DNA of 64,000 nucleotides from CADEED01 sp963839685 (GTDB taxonomy: Bacteria; Pseudomonadota; Gammaproteobacteria; Steroidobacterales; Steroidobacteraceae): assembly GCA_963839685.1 (NCBI GenBank), contig CAWIVS010000003.1, forward strand, positions 21,380 through 85,379, written 5' to 3'. Every line of letters begins with the position of its first letter. Positions within the stretch are counted from its first letter, which is position 1. Positions 52,301-60,819 of the stretch are shown piece by piece. The notes under the pieces were generated by a model that saw only the letters and a program-made list of their open reading frames with translations, was not told where the DNA came from and did not search any database. Made by a program: the position numbers and the translations under genes.

Positions 52301-52729
52301 TACGTCGATTCGTCGGTGGAACGACTGCAAGTCAAGGTGAGCGGGCTGGCGCCGGATCGGTACACGCTCACCTGCAATGGACGAAGCGTGCCGTTGCGGC
52401 CCACGGGCACGGTGGGCGAATTTGTCGCCGGCGTGCGTTACAAGGCCTGGCAGCCGGAATCCGCGCTGCATCCGCTGATTCCTTCGAACGCGCCGCTCAC
52501 CTTCGATCTCGTCGACACGTGGATGAGCCGCTCGATGGGCGGCGCCCAGTACCACGTGGCGCATCCGGGCGGCCGCAGCTACGACACCTTCCCGGTGAAT
52601 GCCTTCGAGTCGGAGAGCCGGCGACTGGCGCGATTTGTCAGAATGGGGCACACGCCGGATCGCATCACGCCAGCGGACGAGACCGCCAATCCCGAATTCC
52701 CGTTCACGCTGGACCTGCGTACAGTCTGA
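49368..52729 (+). CDS. Transglutaminase-like + DUF2126 protein (frameshifted in linker)
   Basis: About 1120 residues from GTG 49368 (MSIHVALNHVTHYHYDRPVA). Residues 1-90 are the N-terminal beta region, 160-260 the transglutaminase-like core with triad C180 (GSGSCRDSSW), H229 (DLHAWCEVYLP) and D245 (GLDPTSG). From about 300 the DUF2126 region begins: GDVRLTMGGEPTFVSVDDPD, KQKYAPLGLSHFGQGKWYPG. The frame changes within a Pro/Gly-rich linker around 51080-51150; the second frame continues DITRTAICAEPRNGTLYIFM through TGTGGGNHFVLGGATPSDSP, RAEFCIDKMFSPDGNTGRLG to 52729. Cytoplasmic. Could be a peptidase or an amide-bond-rearranging enzyme. First gene of the right arm. Confidence 0.92.
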
Positions 52730-52732
52730 CGG

Positions 52733-55183
52733 GTGATGGAAAGCAGTGAGATGCGCGCAGTTCTCGAACCCTCCGGCCTGCGACATTTCGATGAGCTGAC
52801 CGATGCCCAAGGTGCGATGCGTGCGCACTGGCGGCCGCTCGTCGGGCGATTGCGCGCCAGCGATTCTCCGGACGCGGTACGCCGTTCGCTCGAGCTCACG
52901 CGTCGGCTGGTGGTCGAAAACGGCGTCACCTACAACGTGTACGCCGACCCGCAGGGTGCCGATCGCCCCTGGGCGCTCGATCCGCTGCCGTTCGTGCTGC
53001 CGGCGGCCGAGTGGCACAGCATCGAGGCCGGCGTCGTCCAGCGCGCACGGCTGCTGAATGCGCTGCTGGCGGATCTGTACGGTCCGCAGCGCCTGCTCGC
53101 GGAAGGGCTCGTGCCCGCCGAGCTGCCGTTCGGGCATCCTAACTACCTCTGGCCGTGCCACGATCTCCGGCCGGTTGACGGCACCTGGCTGCACATCTAT
53201 GCCGCCGACCTGGCGCGCGCGCCCGACGGCCGCTGGTGGCTGCTCGCGGACCGCACCCAGGCGCCGTCCGGCGCCGGTTACGCGCTCGAAAACCGCGAGA
53301 TCCTCGAGCAGGTGCATCCCGAGGCCATTGCCGACATGTCGGTGCGCAGGGTGCGCGGCTTCTTTGGCGGGCTGCGCGCCTCGCTGCTGAACGTCGCCGG
53401 CGACGAGGCGCCGCTGGCCGTGATCCTGACTCCCGGGCCGTACAACGAGACCTACTTCGAGCACGCCTTCCTCGCGCGCCAGCTCGGCATGCCGCTGGTC
53501 GAGGGCCACGACCTCACGGTGCGCGGCAACACGGTATTCCTCAAGACCCTCGGCGGGCTGCGCCGCGTGCATTCGATCCTGCGCCGCCTCGACGACGACT
53601 TTTGTGATCCGCTCGAGCTGCGCAGCGATTCGGCGCTCGGCGTTCCCGGGTTGTTAGGCGCATTGCGCGCGGGACGCGTCATGGTTGCCAATGCGCTCGG
53701 CACCGGCGTGCTGGAATCCGCCGCCTGGCTCGGCTTCCTGCCGCCGGCCGCGGAACGCCTGATCGGCGAGAAGCTGCTGCTGCCGGAAGTGGCCACCTGG
53801 TGGCTCGGCGAGAAACCCGCGCTCGACTACGTGCTGGCCAATCTCGATCGGCTGGTCATCAAGCCGGCCTACCCGAACCAGCGCTTCGAGCCGATGTTCG
53901 GTCGCGATTTCGCCGGCAAGGACCGCGAGGTGCTGATCCAGCGCCTGTGCAACCGGCCGTACGCGTATGTCGCCCAGGAGCATGTGCGGCTGTCACGTGC
54001 GCCGGTGTGGAAATCCGCGGCCTCGACCGAGCTCGCCTCACGCGCGCTGACCATACGCGTTTACGCGGTGGCGACGCCCGGCGGCGTGCGCGTGATGCCC
54101 GGTGGCCTGGCACGTGTCGCCAACGAGGCGGCGGCCGACGTCGTATCGACGCAGCGCGGCGGTGGCGCCAAGGATGTCTGGGTCCTTGGAGAGCCGCAGG
54201 CCGGGACCCCGCATGCGGAGCCGGGGAACGCACAGCCGACCAGGTGGTCCAGCCACGCGCGCCAGGACTACATCCCCTCGCGCCTGGTGGAGAACCTCTA
54301 CTGGCTCGGTCGTTATGCCGTGCGCTGTGAAAACATCGCGCGGCTGCTGCTGCGCACGCTGGCGGCGCGCAGCGATGCGCGCGTGTTCCCGCACGCGCGG
54401 CAGATCTGTCTCGACCTCGGCGTGATCGGCGCCGACGGCAACGTATTCGAGGCGCTGCGCGCGCCGGATTCTGGCCTGCACGCCGACGTGAAGCGCCTGG
54501 CGTGGTGCGCGTCGCAGGTGCGCAACCGGCTGTCGGCGCGTTACTGGCGCGGCGTCGTCGGGCTGCAGCGGCAGATGCAGGAGGTCGCCGTTTCGCTTGG
54601 CAGCAGCCGTGAAGCCTGCGAGCAAATACTGTTGTCGCTGGCCGCGCTCACCGGTTTCTCCGAAGAGGACATGATGCATGACGAGGGCTGGCGCGTGATG
54701 CGTGTCGGCCGACGCATCGAACGCCTGCAGTTCGTCGCCGATATCCTGGTGCGCCAGCTGACGGGCCCGCATGCCACCCGCTCCGAGACGGTCGAATGGC
54801 TGCTCGAGGTGTGCGACAGCACGCCTATCTACCGCGCCCGGTACGCGGGCGTGCCGCGCCTGTCGCAGATGCTGAACCTGTTGCTCTACGACGGCGACCA
54901 TCCCATGGCGCTGGCATTCCATCGCCGCTCGATCGATCGCGATCTGGACGACCTGGCACGCACGCTCGGCGGTGAGCGCGAGCGCGGCGTGGCCGACCTG
55001 CCGCTGCTGCCGGCCGGGGTGGCGGAAGAGCTCGATGCCCGCGGTGCTGCCGGCGATGCGGCCCGCGGCGCGCTCGCCGACAGTCTGCGCGAGCTGGGCG
55101 CCAGCGCGGGCGAGCTCTCCGACCGGCTGTCACGCCGCTACTTCGCGCTCATTGAATCCGACGCGCACGCGCTCGCCACGTGA
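52733..55183 (+). CDS. Fusion: circularly permuted ATP-grasp + alpha-E protein
   Basis: 816 residues. GTG 52733 or ATG 52736, three to six bases after the previous stop. N-terminal about 480 residues are permuted ATP-grasp (PWALDPLPFVLPAAEWHSIE, LLNALLADLYGPQRLLAEGL, LLADRTQAPSGAGYALENRE, HSILRRLDDDFCDPLELRSD, RLVIKPAYPNQRFEPMFGRD, STQRGGGAKDVWVL). After a short Ala/Pro linker the alpha-E half starts at about residue 515 with PSRLVENLYWLGRYAVRCEN and runs to the end (GWRVMRVGRRIERLQFVADI, LSQMLNLLLYDGDHPMALAF). Same module pair as the two separate genes of the left arm, here in one chain. The last bases overlap the next gene. Confidence 0.94.
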   Translation: MMESSEMRAVLEPSGLRHFDELTDAQGAMRAHWRPLVGRLRASDSPDAVRRSLELTRRLVVENGVTYNVYADPQGADRPWALDPLPFVLPAAEWHSIEAGVVQRARLLNALLADLYGPQRLLAEGLVPAELPFGHPNYLWPCHDLRPVDGTWLHIYAADLARAPDGRWWLLADRTQAPSGAGYALENREILEQVHPEAIADMSVRRVRGFFGGLRASLLNVAGDEAPLAVILTPGPYNETYFEHAFLARQLGMPLVEGHDLTVRGNTVFLKTLGGLRRVHSILRRLDDDFCDPLELRSDSALGVPGLLGALRAGRVMVANALGTGVLESAAWLGFLPPAAERLIGEKLLLPEVATWWLGEKPALDYVLANLDRLVIKPAYPNQRFEPMFGRDFAGKDREVLIQRLCNRPYAYVAQEHVRLSRAPVWKSAASTELASRALTIRVYAVATPGGVRVMPGGLARVANEAAADVVSTQRGGGAKDVWVLGEPQAGTPHAEPGNAQPTRWSSHARQDYIPSRLVENLYWLGRYAVRCENIARLLLRTLAARSDARVFPHARQICLDLGVIGADGNVFEALRAPDSGLHADVKRLAWCASQVRNRLSARYWRGVVGLQRQMQEVAVSLGSSREACEQILLSLAALTGFSEEDMMHDEGWRVMRVGRRIERLQFVADILVRQLTGPHATRSETVEWLLEVCDSTPIYRARYAGVPRLSQMLNLLLYDGDHPMALAFHRRSIDRDLDDLARTLGGERERGVADLPLLPAGVAEELDARGAAGDAARGALADSLRELGASAGELSDRLSRRYFALIESDAHALAT

Positions 55184-55191
55184 CACGCCCA

Positions 55192-56097
55192 ATGAGCCGG
55201 AAGTATCACGTTCTGCATGAAACGCGTTACCGCTACGCCGTGGACGTGGTGCATTCACATCACCTGCTGCACCTGGTGCCGCGGCCCGCGGCGTTCCAGC
55301 AATGCCTGGAACACGAGATCATCATCGATCCGCCGCCGCAACGCCGCGTCGCGGAGGTCGATGTGTTCGGCAACCCGGTTCTGCGTATCGAACTCGCCCA
55401 GCCCCATCGCGAGCTGTCGGTCACATCGAAGATGCAGATCGAGGTGCATGCACGCCCCAGGCTGAGCGTCGAAACCACCGTCGCGTGGGAAAAAGTGCGC
55501 GACGAGTTCGCGTATCGGGGCGCGTGGCCGTCACGCGACCAGCTCGCCGCCGCGCGTTTTCGCCACGAGTCGCCGCACGTGCGCCTGAAGCAGAGTTTCA
55601 CCGAATATTCGCGGGATTGTTTTCCCGCCGGCCGGCCAATCCTCGCCTGCGCGGAAGCGCTCGGCAGCAAGCTGCACGCGGAGATCACCTACGCGCCGGG
55701 CGAGACCAGCATCGGCACTCCCTCGACCGAGGTCCTCGAGACCCGGCGCGGTGTCTGCCAGGACTTTGCGCACATCATGATTGCCTGCCTGCGCTCGCGC
55801 GGTTTGCCGGCGCGATACGTCAGCGGTTACCTGCGCACCAATCCATCGGCACAGGGGGCGCCTGACGGGCCGACGCTGGTGGGTGATGGGGCGTCGCACG
55901 CGTGGGTGTCGGTGTGGAGTCCGCCATACGGCTGGATCGAATTCGATCCGACCAATGGCTGCTTCGCCGGCACCGACCACGTGGCCGTGGCCTGGGGTCG
56001 CGACTTCGGTGACGTGTCGCCGCTACGCGGCGTGATCCTCGGCGGCGCGGATCATGAGTTGACGGTAACGGTGCTGGTCGAGCCGGCAACCGCTTGA
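55192..56097 (+). CDS. Transglutaminase-like family protein
   Basis: 301 residues from ATG 55192 (MSRKYHVLHETRYRYAVDVV); GTG 55180, overlapping the previous stop, is an equally possible start. N-terminal Bact_transglu_N domain about 1-85, transglutaminase core 140-270 with triad C189 (RRGVCQDFAHIM), H236 (GASHAWVSVW) and D252 (WIEFDPTNG). RGLPARYVSGYLRTN is a family signature. Cytoplasmic. Third gene of the right arm, so a transglutaminase-like enzyme is present at both ends of this operon. Family members in such clusters are proposed to act as peptidases or amidohydrolases on the ATP-grasp product. Confidence 0.94.
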   Translation: MSRKYHVLHETRYRYAVDVVHSHHLLHLVPRPAAFQQCLEHEIIIDPPPQRRVAEVDVFGNPVLRIELAQPHRELSVTSKMQIEVHARPRLSVETTVAWEKVRDEFAYRGAWPSRDQLAAARFRHESPHVRLKQSFTEYSRDCFPAGRPILACAEALGSKLHAEITYAPGETSIGTPSTEVLETRRGVCQDFAHIMIACLRSRGLPARYVSGYLRTNPSAQGAPDGPTLVGDGASHAWVSVWSPPYGWIEFDPTNGCFAGTDHVAVAWGRDFGDVSPLRGVILGGADHELTVTVLVEPATA

Positions 56098-56115
56098 CCC
56101 GCCAGGCGCCAGTTC

Positions 56116-58107
56116 TCAGCGCGCGACCAGCTGGAATGGCGCGCCGGCGCTGGCCAGTCCGAGCTCGAGGGCTTGTCCCGGCGCGTCCACGTTGGCGATG
56201 AACAGCTTCTGATCCGCTGAGCCTGCCGTCTGCGTCGCATACAACGCGACGTAGCCGCTGGCATCGAGCTGGTAACGGACTACGTCCTGGCCGGCCGTGG
56301 AAACGCTGTTCTGCGTGCCGAACGATCCACGGCTCACCGCCGCAAGGCTCGTCGCGGCCGACTCCTTGTCGAGAAAGAGAATGCGGGCACCGTCGGCGCT
56401 ATAGGCGGGATCGGTGGCGTCGTTGCCGATCGTATTCACCGCACTGACTCGCACTGGTGCGGCCGGATTCGAAAACGTCAACTCATGGACGTCGCAGGGC
56501 AAGGTCGGGAACATGGCCGGCCATCCGCAGCCGACGACCAGCAGAGCTGCCTGGGAGTCCGCGCGCATCACCCGCTCGCGATCCGGGATCGTCTCCAGGA
56601 ACTGCCAGGCGAAGTTGAAGTCGGGACCGATCGCCACGTCGGTCCGCGGCGTGTCGGTGCGGCCCAGCGACAGGACGCGCGAGCCGAACATCACCGTGTA
56701 CAGGCCGTCCGGTGACACCAGCGGGATCCTGTACGACACGGCCGCGGGCGCCGGCGTGTGAACCAGGTTCACGAGCATCGGTGTCAACGGGTTACCCACG
56801 AGGATGGAATCGTGCGGGTCGGGCGGAAACGAAAACTCGAGCGTATGCATGACGAACAGCGACTCGTCGGGCATGGGCCTCACGAAGTCCATGCCGACGT
56901 CGCGGAAGCCATTGCTGTCCAGCTGTGCGATGAGCTGCGGCGTGCCGCTGGCGAGATTCGAGCGATAGGCCCGCGCGCCTCCATTCAATGGCGCGCGGCC
57001 GCCGTAGTAAACCACGGTGCCGGCGGCGTTGAGCCGTGGCGCAACCGCGAACTGCAACTCGGTGTCCGACGGGCTGACGCGCTGGGCAAGTGTGGCGGGC
57101 GCCTGCGCGTCGTAGCGATAGATGGCGGAACCGGCCGCGTTCGGGCTGTCGAGCTGGAATACGACATATCGGCCGTCGTCGGACAGCACCACGCGACTTG
57201 CGATGATTCCTTCGCTCAGTTCGCCCGTGACCGGATATCGCTGCTCGGGCTGAGCGAGATCGACGTGAAAGAGCTCATAACGGAAGCGCGAACCGCCCAG
57301 GTCGAACCGCTGCTGGTAGACCAGCGCGCGGCCATCGCGCGCCACATTCATGCCAATGATCTTCGACGCGCCATTGCCGTCGGCGCTCCGCGTCGTGAAG
57401 AAATCATGCATGAATACGCGGTCTTCGGTGGCCTGCGCCGTGGCCGGTGCACCGATGAATACCGCCTTCATCGGCGGCACGTTCACGAACGCCACGGCCG
57501 TTGCCTCATCGTTCAGTCCGCCGTCCGAGACGCGGTATTGGAAGCGCACCATGCCCTTGAAGTCCGCCGGCGCGGGGAACGACACACGCTGGTCGGCACC
57601 GACCGTCGCACCCGCCGGAAACGAGGCGCCGACGATGCTCACCGTGAGCGCGTCGTTGTCAGGGTCCGCGTCGTTGGCAAGGACATCGATTCCCGAGGCC
57701 GACGAAACCGTGAGCACGTCGTCGTTCGCGGTAGGGGGATCATTGACGGCAGCGAGATTGATCGAGATGGTCGCGGCCACCCTGTTGCGAGCCGAATCGG
57801 TTACGGCCACGACGAAAGTATCCGTGCCGACAAAAAACGCATTGGGCCGATAGGTGAACGAACCACCGGTCGTAAATTCGGTCAACACGCCGTTCGCGGG
57901 GCTGGAGGCGACGACATATGTCAACGAATCGCCGGCATCGGTTGCGGCGATCTGGCCGATGACCGTGGCGTTTTCATTACCGTTGAATGACTGCGGCGAA
58001 ATCAGGGGCAGGGCATTGCGCGGCGGTTTGTCACCGTCCCCACCGCCGCACGCAGCCAGTAATACCGCTGCGAACAACGGAGTCGCATGAAAGCCCTTCA
58101 TCTTCAT
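56116..58107 (-). CDS. Lipoprotein with tandem cadherin-like domains and TolB-type propeller
   Basis: 663 residues. Lipobox in ATPLFAAVLLAACGGGDGDK. Two or three bacterial cadherin/Ig-like units (about 30-215): SFNGNENATVIGQIAATDAG, FTYRPNAFFVGTDTFVVAVT, NDPPTANDDVLTVSSASGID, VLANDADPDNDALTVSI. The C-terminal 430 residues look like WD40/TolB propeller blades (VNVARDGRALVYQ-type repeats: VVLSDDGRYVVFQLDSPNA, LVSPDGLYTVMFGSRVLSLG, PAYSADGARILFLDKESA). Probably outer-membrane anchored and facing the surface or periplasm. Convergent with the transglutaminase gene, 18 bases apart; no functional link visible. Confidence 0.8.
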   Translation of the reverse strand: MKMKGFHATPLFAAVLLAACGGGDGDKPPRNALPLISPQSFNGNENATVIGQIAATDAGDSLTYVVASSPANGVLTEFTTGGSFTYRPNAFFVGTDTFVVAVTDSARNRVAATISINLAAVNDPPTANDDVLTVSSASGIDVLANDADPDNDALTVSIVGASFPAGATVGADQRVSFPAPADFKGMVRFQYRVSDGGLNDEATAVAFVNVPPMKAVFIGAPATAQATEDRVFMHDFFTTRSADGNGASKIIGMNVARDGRALVYQQRFDLGGSRFRYELFHVDLAQPEQRYPVTGELSEGIIASRVVLSDDGRYVVFQLDSPNAAGSAIYRYDAQAPATLAQRVSPSDTELQFAVAPRLNAAGTVVYYGGRAPLNGGARAYRSNLASGTPQLIAQLDSNGFRDVGMDFVRPMPDESLFVMHTLEFSFPPDPHDSILVGNPLTPMLVNLVHTPAPAAVSYRIPLVSPDGLYTVMFGSRVLSLGRTDTPRTDVAIGPDFNFAWQFLETIPDRERVMRADSQAALLVVGCGWPAMFPTLPCDVHELTFSNPAAPVRVSAVNTIGNDATDPAYSADGARILFLDKESAATSLAAVSRGSFGTQNSVSTAGQDVVRYQLDASGYVALYATQTAGSADQKLFIANVDAPGQALELGLASAGAPFQLVAR

Positions 58108-58158
58108 TCTTTTCTCTCTGTCAGTTGCGAGGACGCCATGACACGAAATCGCCGTTCG

Positions 58159-58755
58159 TCATGGACCTTTCCCAGGCGCCCCGGCGACGATGGCGGCGCG
58201 CAATTTCTCGATGTCGACTTCACGCACGTAGCGCACGATGTTCTTCCACACCGCGTGGTAGCCGTATCCGCCGCCGGTGAGCTCGGCCAGCGCGTCGTCC
58301 ACGGTCCAGTCCTGCTCGAGCACACGGTACATCGCACTCATGAGGCCGGTGCGATCGGCGCCATGCTGGCAGTGGATCAGGAACGGCCCGTCCTCGGCCC
58401 TTAGCAGGACGCGCATGACATCGACGACGTGGCGGTCGTCGATGTTCCAGGTGTAGATCCTGATGCGTTCGGTGCGCAGGTTCGTGCCGCGCGCTTCGTC
58501 ATCGTCACTGTTGAAGGCACGCAGGTTGATGACGGTGCGGATGCCAAGCTTTTCGAGATTCCTGAAGCCCAGCGCGGTGGGCTGCTCGCTGCGATACAAC
58601 GTGGGGGTCAACCGGTGCAGATTGGGCACGCCTTCGAGCGTGATGGGCACTGCCCAGTGCTCGGGTCGCGGCCGCGGCGCTTCCGTGGATGTCTGGGCGC
58701 CCGCATTCAGCGCCAGGAGCAGGACGGGAGCGGCCACTGTGAGGCGACGATTCAT
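58159..58755 (-). CDS. Exported dual-specificity/tyrosine-type protein phosphatase
   Basis: 198 residues from ATG 58755 (MNRRLTVAAPVLLLALNAGA signal peptide). Phosphatase loop HCQHGADRTG has the CX5R motif; upstream VPNLHRLTPTLYRSEQPTAL and LGIRTVINLRAFNSDDD are the usual substrate-loop and general-acid regions of bacterial DSP-like phosphatases. Being exported, it more likely acts on phospho-sugars, inositol phosphates or polyphosphate than on cytosolic proteins. A frame extends upstream to 58875 but adds only unconvincing charged residues. Confidence 0.85.
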   Translation of the reverse strand: MNRRLTVAAPVLLLALNAGAQTSTEAPRPRPEHWAVPITLEGVPNLHRLTPTLYRSEQPTALGFRNLEKLGIRTVINLRAFNSDDDEARGTNLRTERIRIYTWNIDDRHVVDVMRVLLRAEDGPFLIHCQHGADRTGLMSAMYRVLEQDWTVDDALAELTGGGYGYHAVWKNIVRYVREVDIEKLRAAIVAGAPGKGP

Positions 58756-59181
58756 TCGCGTCGAGATTAGCCGAATCACATCCCGCGCCGCACAGGGGCT
58801 GGCGATTCTGTGCGCCGCTTCACCCATCGATTCGAGGCGCGTACGCCCGCCGGGCGGGCGCGCAAGCTTGTACACCAGCGTAGCGGCGTCGAGACAGCCT
58901 CAACGGCGGCACGGGATTTGAGTAGATAGTCGGCGTGGCGTTTTCCCGGCCCCGGGATGGGTGAAACCAGCAGCGTGGGTTTGCGCTTTGCGAGGCGTTC
59001 CGGACACCGAGAGCCCGCCGGGCCTGGTTAGCCCCTGTCCGCCACCCCGAAACACCCAGAACCAGGGTGTCATATGCCATGGCCCATGATCTTATTGTGC
59101 CGTGTGCCCCCAGCGGTAAGCTTTGCCCGCGACATGGCCGGGGCAACCCCTTGGCATCCATTCCCACCACCAGGGGGTTAC
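58756..59181. other. 426-base intergenic region without a supported gene
   Basis: Separates the phosphatase (minus) from the DUF4440 lipoprotein (plus). Short open frames here have arginine/proline-rich, random-looking translations and no ribosome site. No tRNA, palindrome or clear promoter pair found; an ACCCAGAACCAGGGTG inverted repeat near 59050 is too short to call. Confidence 0.5.
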
Positions 59182-59655
59182 ATGCGTTATTACGCTCTCG
59201 CGGCGAGACTTGCAGGCTTGACGTTCTGCCTTGTTCTGAACGCCTGCATTACCGCCGGGGATTTTCCCAACGCCGAAGAAGACCGCGCCGCACTCGAGCA
59301 GATTCGCGCACGCATCCTGGAGGCGGAACTCAAGGGAGACGCCTCGGTATTCGAACAGGTCGCCGCTCCCGACGTGGTGGTTCAGCCACCGAACGCCAAG
59401 CCCATCAGCGGCAGGGACGCCAGTGTGGACCTGATGCGGCAGTTCTTCAGCCAGAATGAGCTGCACATCGAATACGCCAGCGTGCAGACCGAGGTGTTCG
59501 GCGACCTGGCTTTCGACCGTGGTTCGTACTCCCAGACCGTGACGCCAAAGAGCGGCGGCGCGCCTGTGGCGGGCAAGGGAAATTACTGGTGGTTCTACGC
59601 GCGCGAGCCCGACGGAAACTGGCAGCAGACCCGCGTGATCTGGACCAGCGAGTGA
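59182..59655 (+). CDS. DUF4440/SnoaL-like lipoprotein
   Basis: 157 residues from ATG 59182, preceded by AGGGGG. Lipobox LVLNAC after YYALAARLAGLTFC. The mature part is a cystatin-like NTF2 fold: RAALEQIRARILEAELKGDA, SVFEQVAAPDVVVQPPNAKP, VQTEVFGDLAFDRGSYSQTV, YWWFYAREPDGNWQQTRVIW, as in DUF4440. Usually a small-molecule binding or isomerase-like domain; periplasmic, membrane-tethered. Start codons further upstream (59074) lack the lipobox context. Convergent with the acyltransferase 18 bases away. Confidence 0.83.
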   Translation: MRYYALAARLAGLTFCLVLNACITAGDFPNAEEDRAALEQIRARILEAELKGDASVFEQVAAPDVVVQPPNAKPISGRDASVDLMRQFFSQNELHIEYASVQTEVFGDLAFDRGSYSQTVTPKSGGAPVAGKGNYWWFYAREPDGNWQQTRVIWTSE

Positions 59656-59673
59656 ATCCAGCCAGCCGGGGCG

Positions 59674-60291
59674 TCAGAAATTCTCGGGGTGCCTGGCCAT
59701 CCCGGCCGAGAACAACGCCTTGATCTTCGGCAGGTCGACGGCCGCGTCACCCGACGGGACGAAGGGCGGCATGATCATCACCTGGCGTTTCGAGTAATTC
59801 AGCGCCACTGGCACGATCGGCACGTCGGCCTCTTTCGCGATGTAGTAGAAGCCCAGCTTCCACTCGGCGACGTGTTTGCGCGTGCCTTCGGGTGTGATGG
59901 TGATGCACATCCGCTCCCGCCGGTGGTATTCGGCCACGCAGGTGCGCACCATGTTGCCGCCGCGCGAGCGGTCGATGGCCATGCCTCCGAAGCGGCGCGC
60001 CAGGATACCCAGTGGCCAGAAGAACACCGTGTGCTTGGCGAGCCAGGTGGTGTCGAGTTGCAGGGTCAGGTAGGCGGTGAAGCCGTGGAAGAAATCCCAG
60101 TTCGAGGTATGCGGCGCCACGATCATCATCACTTTGGGCAGGTCGGGCATGTTGCCGGCGATGCGCCAGCCGGAGAGGCGCATGAGCAGGATGCCCAGCG
60201 AACGGCGCCACCGTGCCGCGACCTGCGGTGCCCGCGGCGGGAGGATCGGGAAATCAGCTTGTGGCGGGTGGTTGTCCGGCGAGGTCGACAT
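59674..60291 (-). CDS. 1-acyl-glycerol-3-phosphate acyltransferase-like (PlsC family)
   Basis: 205 residues. Acyltransferase motif I APHTSNWDFFHGF (HX4D), motif III TITPEGTR, and FGGMAIDRSRGGN substrate-binding segment. YYIAKEADVPIVPVALNYSK completes the family pattern. Members transfer acyl chains to lysophosphatidate or to other lysolipids in the inner membrane. The N-terminal 25 residues are proline-rich and not conserved. Stop is 18 bases from the convergent DUF4440 gene; single-gene unit. Confidence 0.92.
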   Translation of the reverse strand: MSTSPDNHPPQADFPILPPRAPQVAARWRRSLGILLMRLSGWRIAGNMPDLPKVMMIVAPHTSNWDFFHGFTAYLTLQLDTTWLAKHTVFFWPLGILARRFGGMAIDRSRGGNMVRTCVAEYHRRERMCITITPEGTRKHVAEWKLGFYYIAKEADVPIVPVALNYSKRQVMIMPPFVPSGDAAVDLPKIKALFSAGMARHPENF

Positions 60292-60424
60292 CGCGCCGTA
60301 TTGTGCCTGAGATCATGGCAGCACCCGGGCGGGTCGAGAGCGGACACCGATTCCTCTTAGAGGGGGGATAGGGGAACCGGTGCCCGCGTCTCGCCTTTTT
60401 GTGCGTGAACTCGATAGGCAGCTC

Positions 60425-60739
60425 CTAACTTTTGACGGGAATCGACTTGAACGAGACGATTTCGCCGGTCGACGTCGCGCGGCACGAGGCCTTGGCCAGC
60501 AGCGCCTTGGTCGTGGCGCTGTGCGCCAGCACGGTGAACGAGTTCGGATCGATGTTGCTGGGCGCCGCGCGCGGAGCCTTGACGGTGTAGCTGCGCAGCG
60601 GCTCCGACCGCGACAGGGTCTCGACCAGGGCCTTGCTGCAGGCGGCAAGCGCCGGGGTCACCGTGGCCGTGCCGGCATTGCCCTGTGCCGTCATGCCCAT
60701 CATCGCGGCCAGTACCAGATACGAGTTTCGACGAATCAT
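60425..60739 (-). CDS. Small exported protein of unknown function
   Basis: 104 residues, signal peptide (MIRRNSYLVLAAMMGMTAQG). The mature region ATVTPALAACSKALVETLSR, YTVKAPRAAPSNIDPNSFTV, HSATTKALLAKASCRATSTG has two Cys that could form a disulfide. No family recognised. TAGGAGTGCAAC on the minus strand gives a ribosome site before the ATG. Located between an acyltransferase and a LysR regulator on the same strand, with gaps of over 75 bases on both sides. Confidence 0.65.
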   Translation of the reverse strand: MIRRNSYLVLAAMMGMTAQGNAGTATVTPALAACSKALVETLSRSEPLRSYTVKAPRAAPSNIDPNSFTVLAHSATTKALLAKASCRATSTGEIVSFKSIPVKS

Positions 60740-60819
60740 GTTGCACTCCTAACAAAGTTGAAAACCACGATCGTCAAACTAGTCGCGCGGCCCTGCAGCG
60801 GCAAACGAGAAGATTCGTG

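Noticed and set aside
51518..53572. 684-codon minus frame under the DUF2126 and fusion genes
   Set aside because: Shadow of conserved plus-strand genes; no start context and no recognisable domain.
46730..56097. Anbu proteasome-like peptidase as part of the ATP-grasp cluster
   Set aside because: Looked for an Ntn-hydrolase gene on both strands of 45-58 kb; none present, so it is not claimed.
58820..59170. 116-codon minus frame in the 58.8-59.2 kb gap
   Set aside because: No ribosome site, random composition, overlaps the upstream region of the phosphatase; no family resemblance.
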